Positions 45,770 through 59,300 of a stretch of DNA of 64,000 nucleotides are shown piece after piece (position 1 is the stretch's first letter; each line of letters opens with the position of its first letter). The translations under genes and the position numbers were made by a program. The notes beneath the pieces were generated by a model, which was given only the letters and a program-made list of their open reading frames with translations, had not been told where the DNA came from and did no database searches. The DNA comes from Caenorhabditis elegans (lineage: Eukaryota; Nematoda; Chromadorea; Rhabditida; Rhabditidae): contig NC_003281.10 in assembly GCF_000002985.6 (NCBI RefSeq), positions 11,594,001-11,658,000 of the forward strand, given 5' to 3'.

Positions 45770-47105
45770 CTCAAACCATGTGTGCTTACTTTGCCAGTAT
45801 ACCCAATTCAAATCGATAACTAGGCTATGATCCAAGCGAGAAGTGTGCCAGGTTTCTCACGGTGTATCGAACTTGGAACAATCATCTCAAAGGCAATGTT
45901 GTGTTCCGCAAGATGTACCAAATTTGGCACCCGGCAAATTTGAAATTTTTCTGTTAAAAATTAGGTTATCTAGTGTTTTATAGCAGTATTTTTGTAACTT
46001 CTTTCAAAATTCAAAAACTTTGAAATTTTCTGAAACAACTGAATATCCGTTTTGCTATAGCAAACTATAGTTGTTATCCAAATATAGATATGTCCACGCG
46101 TTTACAGTCCACCACTGTATATCTTTTAGGTTAGCTAGCTATTTGTCTGCATGGGTATCCTTATTTTATTGCACGGTTGTAAATATCAGTGGCACGTCAG
46201 AGGTGCAGATGGTTGAATACGTTGCAACAAACAAAAAGGTCTGTTAGTATTCTGGGAATTTGAAATGATCACGTCTATTTTGAGAGCTTATTTAAGAATA
46301 TCGACAAGAGTGGAAACTGGCACCTTGTTGAAGTACTTTTCCTTACCATATTTGATGCTTAACTAAATATGGAGTAGCGCCAGTAAGGAATTGATTAAAA
46401 AATCTTCATGTGGTGCACAAATAACCAAATATCAATACAAATTTTTTAAATTCAAAATTTATATGATTTTCTGAAAATTGGAAAAACCTCGCTAGTTTCT
46501 ACCACTTTTTTGGAAATCGTCGATGAAAAATTGGGTTTCTTCAAATTTTATGATCTACTTATATTTCAAATATTAAATATTAATATGAATATAAATATTA
46601 CTATGTAATATTGTTTTCTCAAAAAGTGGCAAAAACTCAGTAATTGCCACTATTTTATTTTATGTTTAGCATCATGGGAATAGGTTTAAACTATTTCTTA
46701 AAATTTTGGAAACTATATTCATATTAATTTTAATTAATTTCTGGGATTGCCATCACATTTTACTGCCAGAAAATGTTCCAGAAAGTCAAGTTGTCTTATA
46801 ATTTGAATAGTTCATGGGTCACTTTTAAAAAAATTGATTCTATAATAAGTTGGAAAGACAATTCAAAGTTAACATTTCAGTAAATTTTTATTTTCGAAAA
46901 TACATAACTTTATTAACTACACTGAAAGTTTCTTTCCCAAGCCATAAAACCCCCAGGTGTCAAAACCTGGTACATCCTGCGGAAAACCACATTTCCTTTG
47001 AGATCTTGGTACTAAGTTCGATACACCGTGAGAAACCTGGCACACTTCTCACTTGGATCATTGTCTAGTTATCGATTTTAATGGGGTATACTGGAAAAAT
47101 AAGAA
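45770..47105. mobile_element. Inverted-repeat structure with arms of about 165 bp
   Basis: The left arm, 45770-45935, contains GAGAAGTGTGCCAGGTTTCT and CACGGTGTATCGAACTT. The right arm, about 46940-47105, is its diverged complement (AGTTCGATACACCGTG, AGAAACCTGGCACACTTCTC). About 1.0 kb of AT-rich DNA without a coding frame lies between. It looks like an old non-autonomous element or a foldback pair. Confidence 0.6.
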
Positions 47106-47609
47106 CATAGCAAAACAAGATGTATTCGGAAATATGAAAAGATATCTGAAAAATAAAATTTTTTCCTGTTTTCTAAAAGTTCTAACTATAGGATGAAAGT
47201 TTGTAAATAGAAAAAATAGATTTTGTTTAATATCTAATAATTTTCTCTTACATTGTTCCAAGTCAACTTCATACGTTGGTTATTTTGCCATTCGCGTTAT
47301 TTTGCCATAGTCCTGAAAATTCTAGGTTTCCTGCTTAACATTTTTTTTCTGAAATTGCGCTTGAAATTTTCTTGAAGCATTCAAAAATCATGTTGCTAAT
47401 TCCTTGAGCTTGCAGCTCTACTAAGCCGTGTTTCTCTAATCCTCTTCGAAACATCACCTAATGCATGCAGATTATCTTGGCTCACGGAGCAGAATGTCTG
47501 GCTTCCTCCCAATAATCAGATTGCTCAAAAAAATGCGGTGAGTGCGCATTCTATCGTCACACGCTTTCAGAAAAGAAAATGAGCACAGCTCCAAGGCGGA
47601 GCTAGTGCA

Positions 47610-47866
47610 TATAAAAGGCACGCATTTCCTCAAAATCTTCAATCTCGATTATTCGACTACTTGTGTTGTGGTCAATTTTTTTTTCGGATACTTGTTCTAT
47701 ACTATTTTGGATCTTTAATTTTAGTAAGTTTATTCAGCAATTTCTATAATTTTGAGAAAACCTCCATTTTTCAGATATTGCGTGCCAAACGACTCTCTAT
47801 GACACGGACACATACGTATGCTACTGCAGTGTGTCGGGTGCCTTACGATGTTCATATTTAATAAAT
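47610..47866 (+). pseudogene. Possible cysteine-rich secreted peptide gene or relic
   Basis: A TATAAAAG box (47610-47617) precedes a hydrophobic frame (RILVLYYFGSLIL) that ends at a GTAAGT donor near 47724. After TTTTCAG (47775) one frame reads CQTTLYDTDTYVCYCSVSG and ALRC, a compact cysteine pattern. AATAAA is at about 47860. The two exons are out of phase and exon 1 lacks an ATG, so as it stands the gene appears broken or my model is incomplete. Confidence 0.25.
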
Positions 47867-48119
47867 AATTTTATTTTATGGAAATGTATAATTGATAGCT
47901 GTTCACACACAGAAAACTTACACAACGTTAGAAAATTATGGAGACAGAAGATGTTTCTGAAAGTATAAAATATCGATATTAACCCTAGTGATAATGCAAT
48001 TGATTCAAAATTTATTCTCTATTCATTTAGGTTTTTACTTAATTCGGAAAATCGGCAAATTTCCGGTTTGCCGATTTGCCGGAAATTTTCATTTTTGGAA
48101 CAAAAATTTAACAAAAATA

Positions 48120-51100
48120 GCCAAAAGCTGTTTTTTTTTTCAAAAATTCAAAAGTACTGGAAAATCATATGAAGTCATTTTTTTTAATTTCATAAAACTG
48201 TTCAGCATGGCCTAAAATACCAGAAAATACCAAACAAATTATGCTAGCTTGTACGGAAGTATTTTTGAAAAAATTGATTAAAATATATAAAAGCTGTTAT
48301 TTTCAAAAATTCAAAAGTACTGGAAAATCATATGAAGTCATTTTTTTTAATTTCATAAAACTGTTCAGCATGGTCAAATTTACCAGAAAATACCAAACAA
48401 ATTATGCTAGCTTGTACGGAAGTATTTTTGAAAAAATTGATAAAAATATATAAAAGCTGTTATTTTCAAAAATTCAAAAGTACTGGAAAATCATATGAAG
48501 TCATTTTTTTTTATTTCATAAAACTGTTCAGCATGGCCTAAAATACCTGAAAATACCAAACAAATTATGCTAGCTTGTACGGAAGTATTTTTGAAAAAAT
48601 TGATTAAAATATATAAAAGCTGTTATTTTCAAAAATTCAAAAGTACTGGAAAATCATATGAAGTCATTCTTTTTTATTTTATAAAACTGTTCAGCATGGC
48701 TTAAAATACCAGAAAATACGAAACAAATTATGCTAGCTTGTACGGAAGTATTTTTGAAAAAATTGATTTAAATATATAAAAGCTGTTATTTTCAAAAATT
48801 CAAAACTACTGGAAAATCATATGAAGTCATTCTTTTTTATTTTATAAAACTGTTCAGCATGGCCTAAAATACCAGAAAATACTAAACAAATTATGCTAGC
48901 TTGTACGGAAGTATTTTTGAAAAAATTGATTAAAATATATAAAAGCTGTTATTTTCAAAAATTCAAAAGTACTGGAAAATCATATGAAGTCATTCTTTTT
49001 TATTTTATAAAACTGTTCAGCATGGTCAAATTTACCAGAAAATACCAAACAAATTATGCTAGCTTGTACGGAAGTATTTTTGAAAAAATTGATTAAAATA
49101 TATAAAAGCTGTTATTTTCAAAAATTCAAAAGTACTGGAAAATCATATGAAGTCATTTTTTTTAATTTCATAAAACTGTTCAGCATGGTCAAATTTACCA
49201 GAAAATACCAAACAAATTATGCTAGCTTGTACGGAAGTATTTTTGAAAAAATTGATTAAAATATATAAAAGCTGTTATTTTCAAAAATTCAAAAGTACTG
49301 GAAAATCATATGAAGTCATTCTTTTTTATTTTATAAAACTGTTCAGCATGGCCTAAAATACCAGAAAATACTAAACAAATTATGCTAGCTTGTACGGAAG
49401 TATTTTTGAAAAAATTGATAAAAATATATAAAAGCTGTTATTTTCAAAAATTCAAAAGTACTGGAAAATCATATGAAGTCATTCTTTTTTATTTTATAAA
49501 ACTGTTCAGCATGGCCTAAAATACCAGAAAATACTAAACAAATTATGCTAGCTTGTACGGAAGTATTTTTGAAAAAATTGATTAAAATATATAAAAGCTG
49601 TTATTTTCAAAAATTCAAAAGTACTGGAAAATCATATGAAGTCATTCTTTTTTATTTTATAAAACTGTTCAGCATGGCCTAAAATACCAGAAAATACTAA
49701 ACAAATTATGCTAGCTTGTACGGAAGTATTTTTGAAAAAATTGATTAAAATATATAAAAGCTGTTATTTTCAAAAATTCAAAAGTACTGGAAAATCATAT
49801 GAAGTCATTCTTTTTTATTTTATAAAACTGTTCAGCATGGCCTAAAATACCAGAAAATACTAAACAAATTATGCTAGCTTGTACGGAAGTATTTTTGAAA
49901 AAATTGATTAAAATATATAAAAGCTGTTATTTTCAAAAATTCAAAAGTACTGGAAAATCATATGAAGTCATTCTTTTTTATTTTATAAAACTGTTCAGCA
50001 TGGCCTAAAATACCAGAAAATACTAAACAAATTATGCTAGCTTGTACGGAAGTATTTTTGAAAAAATTGATTAAAATATATAAAAGCTGTTATTTTCAAA
50101 AATTCAAAAGTACTGGAAAATCATATGAAGTCATTCTTTTTTATTTCATAAAACTGTTCAGCATGGCCTAAAATACCAGAAAATACCAACCAAATTATGC
50201 TAGCTTGTACGGAAGTATTTTTGAAAAAATTGATTAAAATATATAAAAGCTGTTATTTTCAAAAATTCAAAAGTACTGGAAAATCATATGAAGTCATTCT
50301 TTTTTATTTTATAAAACTGTTCAGCATGGCCTAAAATACCAGAAAATACTAAACAAATTATGCTAGCTTGTACGGAAGTATTTTTGAAAAAATTGATTAA
50401 AATATATAAAAGCTGTTATTTTCAAAAATTCAAAAGTACTGGAAAATCATATGAAGTCATTCTTTTTTATTTCATAAAACTGTTCAGCATGGCCTAAAAT
50501 ACCAGAAAATACCAACCAAATTATGCTAGCTTGTACGGAAGTATTTTTGAAAAAATTGATTATAATATATAAAAGCTGTTATTTTCAAAAATTCAAAAGT
50601 ACTGGAAAATCATATGAAGTCATTTTTTTTAATTTCATAAAACTGTTCAGCATGGTCAAATTTACCAGAAAATACCAAACAAATTATGCTAGCTTGTACG
50701 GAAGTATTTTTGAAAAAATTGATTAAAATATATAAAAGCTGTTATTTTCAAAAATTCAAAAGTACTGGAAAATCATATGAAGTCATTCTTTTTTATTTTA
50801 TAAAACTGTTCAGCATGGCCTAAAATACCAGAAAATACTAAACAAATTATGCTAGCTTGTACGGAAGTATTTTTGAAAAAATTGATAAAAATATATAAAA
50901 GCTGTTATTTTCAAAAATTCAAAAGTACTGGAAAATCATATGAAGTCATTCTTTTTTATTTTATAAAACTGTTCAGCATGGCCTAAAATACCAGAAAATA
51001 CTAAACAAATTATGCTAGCTTGTACGGAAGTATTTTTGAAAAAATTGATTAAAATATATAAAAGCTGTTATTTTCAAAAATTCAAAAGTACTGGAAAATC

Positions 51101-53665
51101 ATATGAAGTCATTCTTTTTTATTTCATAAAACTGTTCAGCATGGCCTAAAATACCAGAAAATACCAACCAAATTATGCTAGCTTGTACGGAAGTATTTTT
51201 GAAAAAATTGATTATAATATATAAAAGCTGTTATTTTCAAAAATTCAAAAGTACTGGAAAATCATATGAAGTCATTTTTTTTAATTTCATAAAACTGTTC
51301 AGCATGGTCAAATTTACCAGAAAATACCAAACAAATTATGCTAGCTTGTACGGAAGTATTTTTGAAAAAATTGATTATAATATATAAAAGCTGTTATTTT
51401 CAAAAATTCAAAAGTACTGGAAAATCATATGAAGTCATTCTTTTTTATTTCATAAAACTGTTCAGCATGGTCAAATTTACCAGAAAATACCAAACAAATT
51501 ATGCTAGCTTGTACGGAAGTATTTTTGAAAAAATTGATTATAATATATAAAAGCTGTTATTTTCAAAAATTCAAAAGTACTGGAAAATCATATGAAGTCA
51601 TTCTTTTTTATTTCATAAAACTGTTCAGCATGGCTTAAAATACCAGAAAATACCAAACAAATTATGCTAGCTTGTACGGAAGTATTTTTGAAAAAATTGA
51701 TTTAAATATATAAAAGCTGTTATTTTCAAAAATTCAAAAGTACTGGAAAATCATATGAAGTCATTTTTTTTAATTTCATAAAACTGTTCAGCATGGCCTA
51801 AAATACCAGAAAATACCAAACAAATTATGCTAGCTTGTACGGAAGTATTTTTGAAAAAATTGATTAAAATATATAAAAGCTGTTATTTTCAAAAATTCAA
51901 AAGTACTGGAAAATCATATGAAGTCATTTTTTTTAATTTCATAAAACTGTTCAGCATGGTCAAATTTACCAGAAAATACCAAACAAATTATGCTAGCTTG
52001 TACGGAAGTATTTTTGAAAAAATTGATAAAAATATATAAAAGCTGTTATTTTCAAAAATTCAAAAGTACTGGAAAATCATATGAAGTCATTTTTTTTTAT
52101 TTCATAAAACTGTTCAGCATGGCCTAAAATACCAGAAAATACCAAACAAATTATGCTAGCTTGTACGGAAGTATTTTTGAAAAAATTGATTAAAATATAT
52201 AAAAGCTGTTATTTTCAAAAATTCAAAAGTACTGGAAAATCACATAAAACCTTTTTTTTTTATTTTATAAAACTGTTCAGCATGGCCTAAAATACCAGAA
52301 AATACCAAACAAATTATGCTAGCTTGTACGGAAGTATTTTTGAAAAAATTGATTAAAATATATAAAAGCTGTTATTTTCAAAAATTCAAAAGTACTGGAA
52401 AATCATATGAAGTCATTCTTTTTTATTTTATAAAACTGTTCAGCATGGCTTAAAATACCAGAAAATACGAAACAAATTATGCTAGCTTGTACGGAAGTAT
52501 TTTTGAAAAAATTGATTTAAATATATAAAAGCTGTTATTTTCAAAAATTCAAAACTACTGGAAAATCATATGAAGTCATTCTTTTTTATTTCATAAAACT
52601 GTTCAGCATGGCCTAAAATACCAGAAAATACCAAACAAATTATGCTAGCTTGTACGGAAGTATTTTTGAAAAAATTGATGAATATATAAAAGCTGTTATT
52701 TTCAAAAATTCAAAAGTACTGGAAAATCATATGAAGTCATTTTTTTTAATTTCATAAAACTGTTCAGCATGGCCTAAAATACCAGAAAATACCAAACAAA
52801 TTATGCTAGCTTGTACGGAAGTATTTTTGAAAAAATTGATTAAAATATATAAAAGCTGTTATTTTCAAAAATTCAAAAGTACTGGAAAATCATATGAAGT
52901 CATTTTTTTTAATTTCATAAAACTGTTCAGCATGGTCAAATTTACCAGAAAATACCAAACAAATTATGCTAGCTTGTACGGAAGTATTTTTGAAAAAATT
53001 GATGAATATATAAAAGCTGTTATTTTCAAAAATTCAAAAGTACTGGAAAATCATATGAAGTCATTTTTTTTAATTTCATAAAACTGTTCAGCATGGCCTA
53101 AAATACCAGAAAATACCAAACAAATTATGCTAGCTTGTACGGAAGTATTTTTGAAAAAATTGATTAAAATATATAAAAGCTGTTATTTTCAAAAATTCAA
53201 AAGTACTGGAAAATCATATGAAGTCATTTTTTTTAATTTCATAAAACTGTTCAGCATGGTCAAATTTACCAGAAAATACCAAACAAATTATGCTAGCTTG
53301 TACGGAAGTATTTTTGAAAAAATTGATAAAAATATATAAAAGCTGTTATTTTCAAAAATTCAAAAGTACTGGAAAATCATATGAAGTCATTCTTTTTTAT
53401 TTCATAAAACTGTTCAGCATGGTCAAATTTACCAGAAAATACCAAACAAATTATGCTAGCTTGTACGGAAGTATTTTTGAAAAAATTGATTATAATATAT
53501 AAAAGCTGTTATTTTCAAAAATTCAAAAGTACTGGAAAATCATATGAAGTCATTCTTTTTTATTTCATAAAACTGTTCAGCATGGTCAAACTTACCAGAA
53601 AATACCAAACAAATTGTGCTAGCTTGTACGGAAGTATTTTTGAAAAAATTGATTTAAAAAAATAT
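48120..53665. repeat. 163-bp tandem satellite, about 34 copies
   Basis: Head-to-tail units containing AATTATGCTAGCTTGTACGG, AATATATAAAAGCTG, TTCAAAAGTACTGGAAAATC and CTGTTCAGCATGG. Variants alternate at CATGGCC versus CATGGTC, ATTTCATA versus ATTTTATA and GATTAAAA versus GATTATAA. Two units, near 52676 and 53002, share a 3-base loss (GATGAATATA). Each unit holds a TATA-box-like TATAAAAG pointing right. The last, diverged unit ends about 100 bp before the gene at 53769. Short open frames within units are incidental. Confidence 0.97.
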
Positions 53666-53768
53666 AAAAGTCTATATTTTGATATCAAATTTATTACGTT
53701 TAAAAAAAACATTACCACGTTCAAAACTGACAAACATTTCACAAACAAAAAATATTTATTTTGAAAAT

Positions 53769-55893
53769 ATGGTGCTTTTAAAAACTGTGCTCGTAGTTAT
53801 GGTGTGCCTTCAGTTTTGCGAAACGAAAAAAGTGCACGATGTTCTTAAAAAGGTCGTCAAGCGGTATCGTATCAATAATCCGTATTTGTCGAGAATTTTG
53901 CGTGAGTTTTTAAAATTTGTAAACCGCAACTTGTAAGCTGCTAAAATCATCTCGACCGAAGATTTTGTGACCTGTATTATTTCAGTTGCTTTCTATTTCC
54001 GACCTAAACTCTGTCAGTTCCATTTCATACCGGACGCCGCTTTTTATCCTCCAATTTGTCTTTTTTCAGTGAAACAAGAAAAAATTCGCCGAGATTGGCT
54101 TAACCAACCCACCGAAGTATTCAACAAAATCTAACAAGAGACCGCTGAAAAACTGGCGATCGCCTTCCGCTGGCAATCCTCCGACATGAACGATTTATGG
54201 CAGCTTGACGAGCGTGAAATAATGTCGCTCCAGGACCCGAATATGATCGCCGACATTTGTGGAGGAGTTCAGCTGAATCAGTGTAACGTTGAATTCTGAT
54301 CACCTCCAATTTACATATCTACTTTCCAGAACATTTCAACACGTTCCTAGCAAAGCAGCGGCGATCCATTTCAAGTATTGAGCGGGAGGCTCCATATTTT
54401 GTTAGTGTTGCGAAGGACACACCAAAGGACGTACTTCAGATGTCGGTGAAGTTTGAGCAAAGATCGAGATGGAGTTACAAATTTAATATTGTGTACAATG
54501 TTACAATGAAGTTGCAGGTTATAGTTTTGGCTAGAGCTTCCAAGCAGCGGACAATTTATAGGCTTGACTGGCATCGGCCGCTGATCCGTGCAGCTGACAC
54601 TTCCCTGGCGTGCGCTTAAGCTTAACTTTAATGATAAGCAGCCGACTGCCATCCCGCGCAACTTCATTGAAAAATATTTACTTCAAATCAACTTTTCAGT
54701 ACCCCAAAAAAATTGCCTACAGCTACTATACCATAACGAACGTGTCGATGAATGGCGGTTGTCCGGATTATGGAATAAGCAACGGTGAAATGATGAATAT
54801 GAACAAGGACGCGATGGAGCAGTTGAAGAATAATAGTAATCAGGAAGTGAATAACCTATTTCAACTTTTTATTCCGGAGGCCGTGAAGTTCGTGAGCGAG
54901 GATAAGAAGGGTCTTCCACAAGGCTGGCTGCTTGGGTTGGACAAGGGCAAGGACGTGAATTTTCTGGTACATGCGACAGATACTGATTTTCCAGTAAGAT
55001 ATGATACAGGTTCCGGAATTCAATTAATTGACAGTTACATAAATCTAAATTCCAGACCAATTCATGTCCTGGTACAAGATGTTTGGCGTTATGTGGCACC
55101 CGAAACAAGGAGACAAGAACTATATCAAGTTGCATATGATACAGGTGGATCCGGCGAAGCTGATTGGTAGAGTCACGATGAAGCTGCAAATTGGCAGAGA
55201 AGACAATGTACGAGTGGAATATGAAGATTTTTTCGAAATTCGCAAGTTTTATGTTGTTTTTAAGTTGTTGTTTAAATCACATCACTTTTTCTCCAGAACG
55301 CTCACGGAGATCAGAAATGGTACATAACTACTGTTGAGGTGTTGTACCCACCTAATCTCGTCACAAATCTTAAGGATCTTCACCTTAGAGTGATTGCCGA
55401 CGTGGCGATGAGTCGGTTCGAAGCTCGGCTCACTGATCAGGAGCACTGGTACTCAGCCGTAGGATTTCTACAAGAACTCACACAGTACAGGAATCAAACT
55501 CTGGAGTATGAGAGTTGTGGTACAAATACTACAATTATAGGTGGCGCAATAACCTTTCTCTGTTAGCAACTCTAGAAAACATTCAGCGGAACTCGAGAAA
55601 ACCCTCTGGGCGAAGGGAATGCAGTACAAGGCAGTGATGAGCGGGTATTGGAAATACGAACCCCTTCCAGCGCCGGCAACCGACGTTACTTATTTCAAAC
55701 TACGCATGAAGATGACCGGAGTTGTCGATAGGCCCACGCCATACTTTTTGGCTTCAGATTGGACGTTTCATTTGGAATGGGTAGGACTATTTTATGCCGT
55801 AAATCTTCTTTTCTGGTTTTGCAGCACCCGATGGACCAGTTCTACTACCTGAAGAGAGTGGAAATGTCACGTGCTGGATGGGCGGGCAACTGA
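53769..55893 (+). CDS. Secreted repeat-domain protein, NTF2-like modules suspected, possibly a pseudogene
   Basis: Exon 1 (53769-53901) encodes a signal peptide (MVLLKTVLVVMVCLQFCE). Reliable later exons are about 54330-54517, 54700-55009, 55056-55252, 55297-55540, 55587-55780 and 55825-55893, in phase with each other. Four similar modules end in strands such as YPKKIAYSYYTITNVSM, HPKQGDKNYIKLHMIQV, GDQKWYITTVEVL and HPMDQFYYLKRVEM. This W...P...YY...V pattern resembles C. elegans NTF2-like secreted proteins (inference). The second exon (from 54070) hits TAA at 54132-54134, yet the same frame continues sensibly (MNDLWQLDEREIMS), so the gene is either interrupted or uses a weak acceptor near 54142. 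AATAAA lies at about 55991. Confidence 0.6.
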
Positions 55894-56332
55894 GATTTAA
55901 GATGTTCAAGCCAGATGAGCTTTTGCCGAATCCAAGAGCCACTAATTCAACTGAATAAAACACATGTAAGGCTCTCGAGAAAGTTTGTGTAATAAATTTG
56001 TATTTTACGTTTTTTTTTAAATTTAATTTGCTCTGTTTTACATTGCGTTTAGTAGTTTACTCTACAATGCTCCATTGCCACCGTTTGACAGTGCAGTAAG
56101 TAGGTAGTAGTGCTTCCAAAACACCTGCCTGCTCGACCTTAAGACGACCTCGGCCTGTCTGCCGCCGTTTCCTAAAGTTGATTTTTACCAAAAAATAGAA
56201 ATGAAAGAATTTGAGAATTTGTATATTCACGTCAAAATGCGGAAAGTAGGCAAAGGCTGGCATGAGGCGGACAGGTTTCAGGCAGGCGCCAGGCCCTGCC
56301 TGCCTACCATGGAAGTCCTAGTAAGTGAAATT

Positions 56333-59300
56333 ATGTCTCAAAACAACTTCGAAAAAGTACTGGTATGTTCATTGGTCATTTCCGATCACTTTTCGTCTGT
56401 GTCAATTTTGGTTTGATGATATCTAACAACGACCTTCACTCTATTTCTCTCAATTTCAGTGTCATAAGGTTTATTTATTTTCTACCAACGCATGGGGAAT
56501 GTGAGTTGTTCTTTTTTAATGCCACGGAGTTTAGAAATCTTAGAAAAACTTATTTAAATACACTTTTAGAAAAAAATTACGTGCAAATTTTTTAAAGACA
56601 AATGTTTGATAGCTTGCCTACGTATTTAACTACGTGCCTACTTAGTTATTAGAAGTTAAGTTTCCAAAATTTCCAGATTCATCAAAAAACCGCTCCTGAA
56701 CTTCAGGAGCAAGATGACTTTGAAACTTTTCGACGGCTCATCTCTTCAGAGCAACTTCTCGGTGATTCCCGGGTTCTCGGAAAATGTGCGACTGAATTGG
56801 AGCTGGACGATTTTTTGAGGGCAGTTGTGGATTTAGATTTGCAAAGCTTGATCGGTTAGTTTCAAAATTAATGCTGAAAAATTTTTCAGATAACTTTCAG
56901 ATAAACTACAAGCCAAAGACGGCCTGAATGCGTATACGGTTTTATGCGCCTATGCTCGAAGAATGTTGGATTGTCAGACAAGGCTTGACTGTGTGGCGGG
57001 AGTTGTAATGGAGGTAGGTCAAGTTACTGGAAGTGCGCCAGTAAGTTGGTCGCTGGCGCATTTCTAGTATTGCACCGAAAATGCGCCAGCAAACGCTACC
57101 TTTGCACTTTTCTATGTTTCCATTGCAGGCTTTCCAAACCGCCCAAGATACAGACACTTTGTGGTACAACTCGGAAGAAAAGCCTCCACTCTACGGGATC
57201 CCGTTTAGTATCAAATGTGATGTGAGTCTTTGGCCTGTAACTCTGAATCCCGTAGAGATAGAAAAATTTTGTTAACTAACAATTTGTTCAGTTTGAAATT
57301 TGCCACATTTTGTTAATTGGCAATATTTTGCTATCTTGAATAGTTTTCGAGATATAACAACTGTTTTCAGGGAGAATCAGGATTGGCGAATTCCCCAATA
57401 ACCACACATTTGAGGAACTTGGGAGCGGTAATTTGTTATTAATTTTTAAATTTTCTGTCAGCCTTCAAGGCGACCTACGCCTGCCTGCAACCTACCGCAC
57501 GCTATCATCCCAGTTTCAGATCCCATTTGTAACAACCAGTATTTCCAAAACCCCGCATCCCAGGAACCCCTGGGCTCTCGACTGCTCGCCCGGAGGGCTT
57601 TGTGGAGGTGAAGCTGCACTGGTGGCCGACGGTGGAGCTCCGTTTGGGTTTGCACCGGACTTGGACGCTGGAAGTCTGAGAATTGCATCGGCGTTCTGTG
57701 GACTGGTGACCTTAAAACCGACCAGGGGTACATACCTATAGGCGGTGATTCTTGATTTTTGCTTTACAATTTCCAGACCGATTCCACGTGTCGGGAAGTA
57801 ATAGCTACGGATTCTACACGAAAAATGTGCAGGATCAGGTGTTCCTGCTCAAGCTTTTTATTGGGTCAGCCGGTTATCGAGGTCTCGAGCCAATGTCTTC
57901 GCCTGCTCCGTTGATGGATTTGAAACTTGAGAATAAGCTGAAAATCGGATGGTTTGAAGACGATGGATTTAATGCGCCAGTGCCGTCGTAAGTCAGCTTA
58001 TTGGAGTGTTGCAGGCCACAAAGTTATAGAGAAATTTATTGATAAAACTAAAATTAACCGAAAAAAATGAATCGATGCACCATGCAAACTACCTAGATTT
58101 CGATGTCAAAATTAGGAAAAAATGAGCCAATTCGCGTGGTGTCAGTGTGTCTCATTTCGGTTTGATCTACGTCGTTGATCTACAAAAAATGCGGCAGAGT
58201 TCTCAACTGATTTCGAACATTTTTTGTAGATCAAACCGTACTGGGACAGCCTGGCACCACGTGTTGATGCACCATATCTGGCTTTCAAAAATATTTGCGA
58301 AAATTCTGTACAACCCAATGCGCGGTATTTGCACTAAATTACGATAATTTTCAGTCGATTTTTTGGAATTTTGAGCTAAAATTACCCTACTGTCAGCTGA
58401 AAATATAGAAAATCTGCAAAAGATATCGTGTATTTCGCACGGAATTTGCACAAAAACAATCTCACAGTAATTTTGAGTTTGACGCTGCAATAGGCGGTAG
58501 GCAGGCGAATAGGCAAGATTTTTTTCCAGAAATCGCCGAGCCGTCGTTGATACTATTGGCCTTCTCGAGAAGCAGGGCTATGAAGTTGTCAAATTTGAGA
58601 TGGAAGACATTTTCCCGCCGTTCCAAGTTGCACAGATGTTTTTCAAGGTATAATTATAGTACTACTTCTATTGATAAATTGACAAAAATACCCTTAATCT
58701 TTCAGACCCAACGGCCAGTCGACTCGAATTTTATTCCAAATCTCTATAAATCAAACTCACAATGCCTCGGGAGATTCGGCAAATTTTTAAATTTTCCCAA
58801 ACTTGTCGCTAGAATTTCTAAACGAGCAGCGGTGATTTCACAGAGCTCGAATATGAAAGAAATGTGCAAAAATCTAGAGGATATTGAGAGTTATAAGTTG
58901 AAGGTAAGTCCGGCAAGGTAGGCAGGTACGCAGGTACGCAGGCCTAGTGACTTGGAACTTCGGTTTTTTTCAGTTCATCGAGTACTGGAAGAGCCTTGGC
59001 GTTGATGTGTTGATATGTCCTGCGTTTTGTAGTGAGTTTCTTTCATGGTTTTCTTTTAAGGCCTTCATGCCTACATGCCTGCCTACCGCCTATTTTCTGA
59101 ATTTTCGCGTGATCTCTGAAATACAGTTCAGATTTACAGGCTGTAGGTAGGCACAAAATAGGTATAGGCATATTTCAACGCGACGCCACACGGAATCCTG
59201 CCTCTTCCTATATTAAATCCGGAAATTGCATTCTTGGCAGAAATAAAAAATAAGGGCAACTTTTCGACACGTGAGTGTCCGACAAAAATGTACAAACTTT

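Noticed and set aside
48241..53764. 67-103-residue frames in the 163-bp array
   Set aside because: Repeat by-products; variants truncate them at random.
59150..59250. Possible extra amidase exon (TPHGILPLPILNPEIAF-like)
   Set aside because: No AG acceptor at the needed place; direct joining of 59031 to 60736 keeps phase. It could be a degenerate exon.
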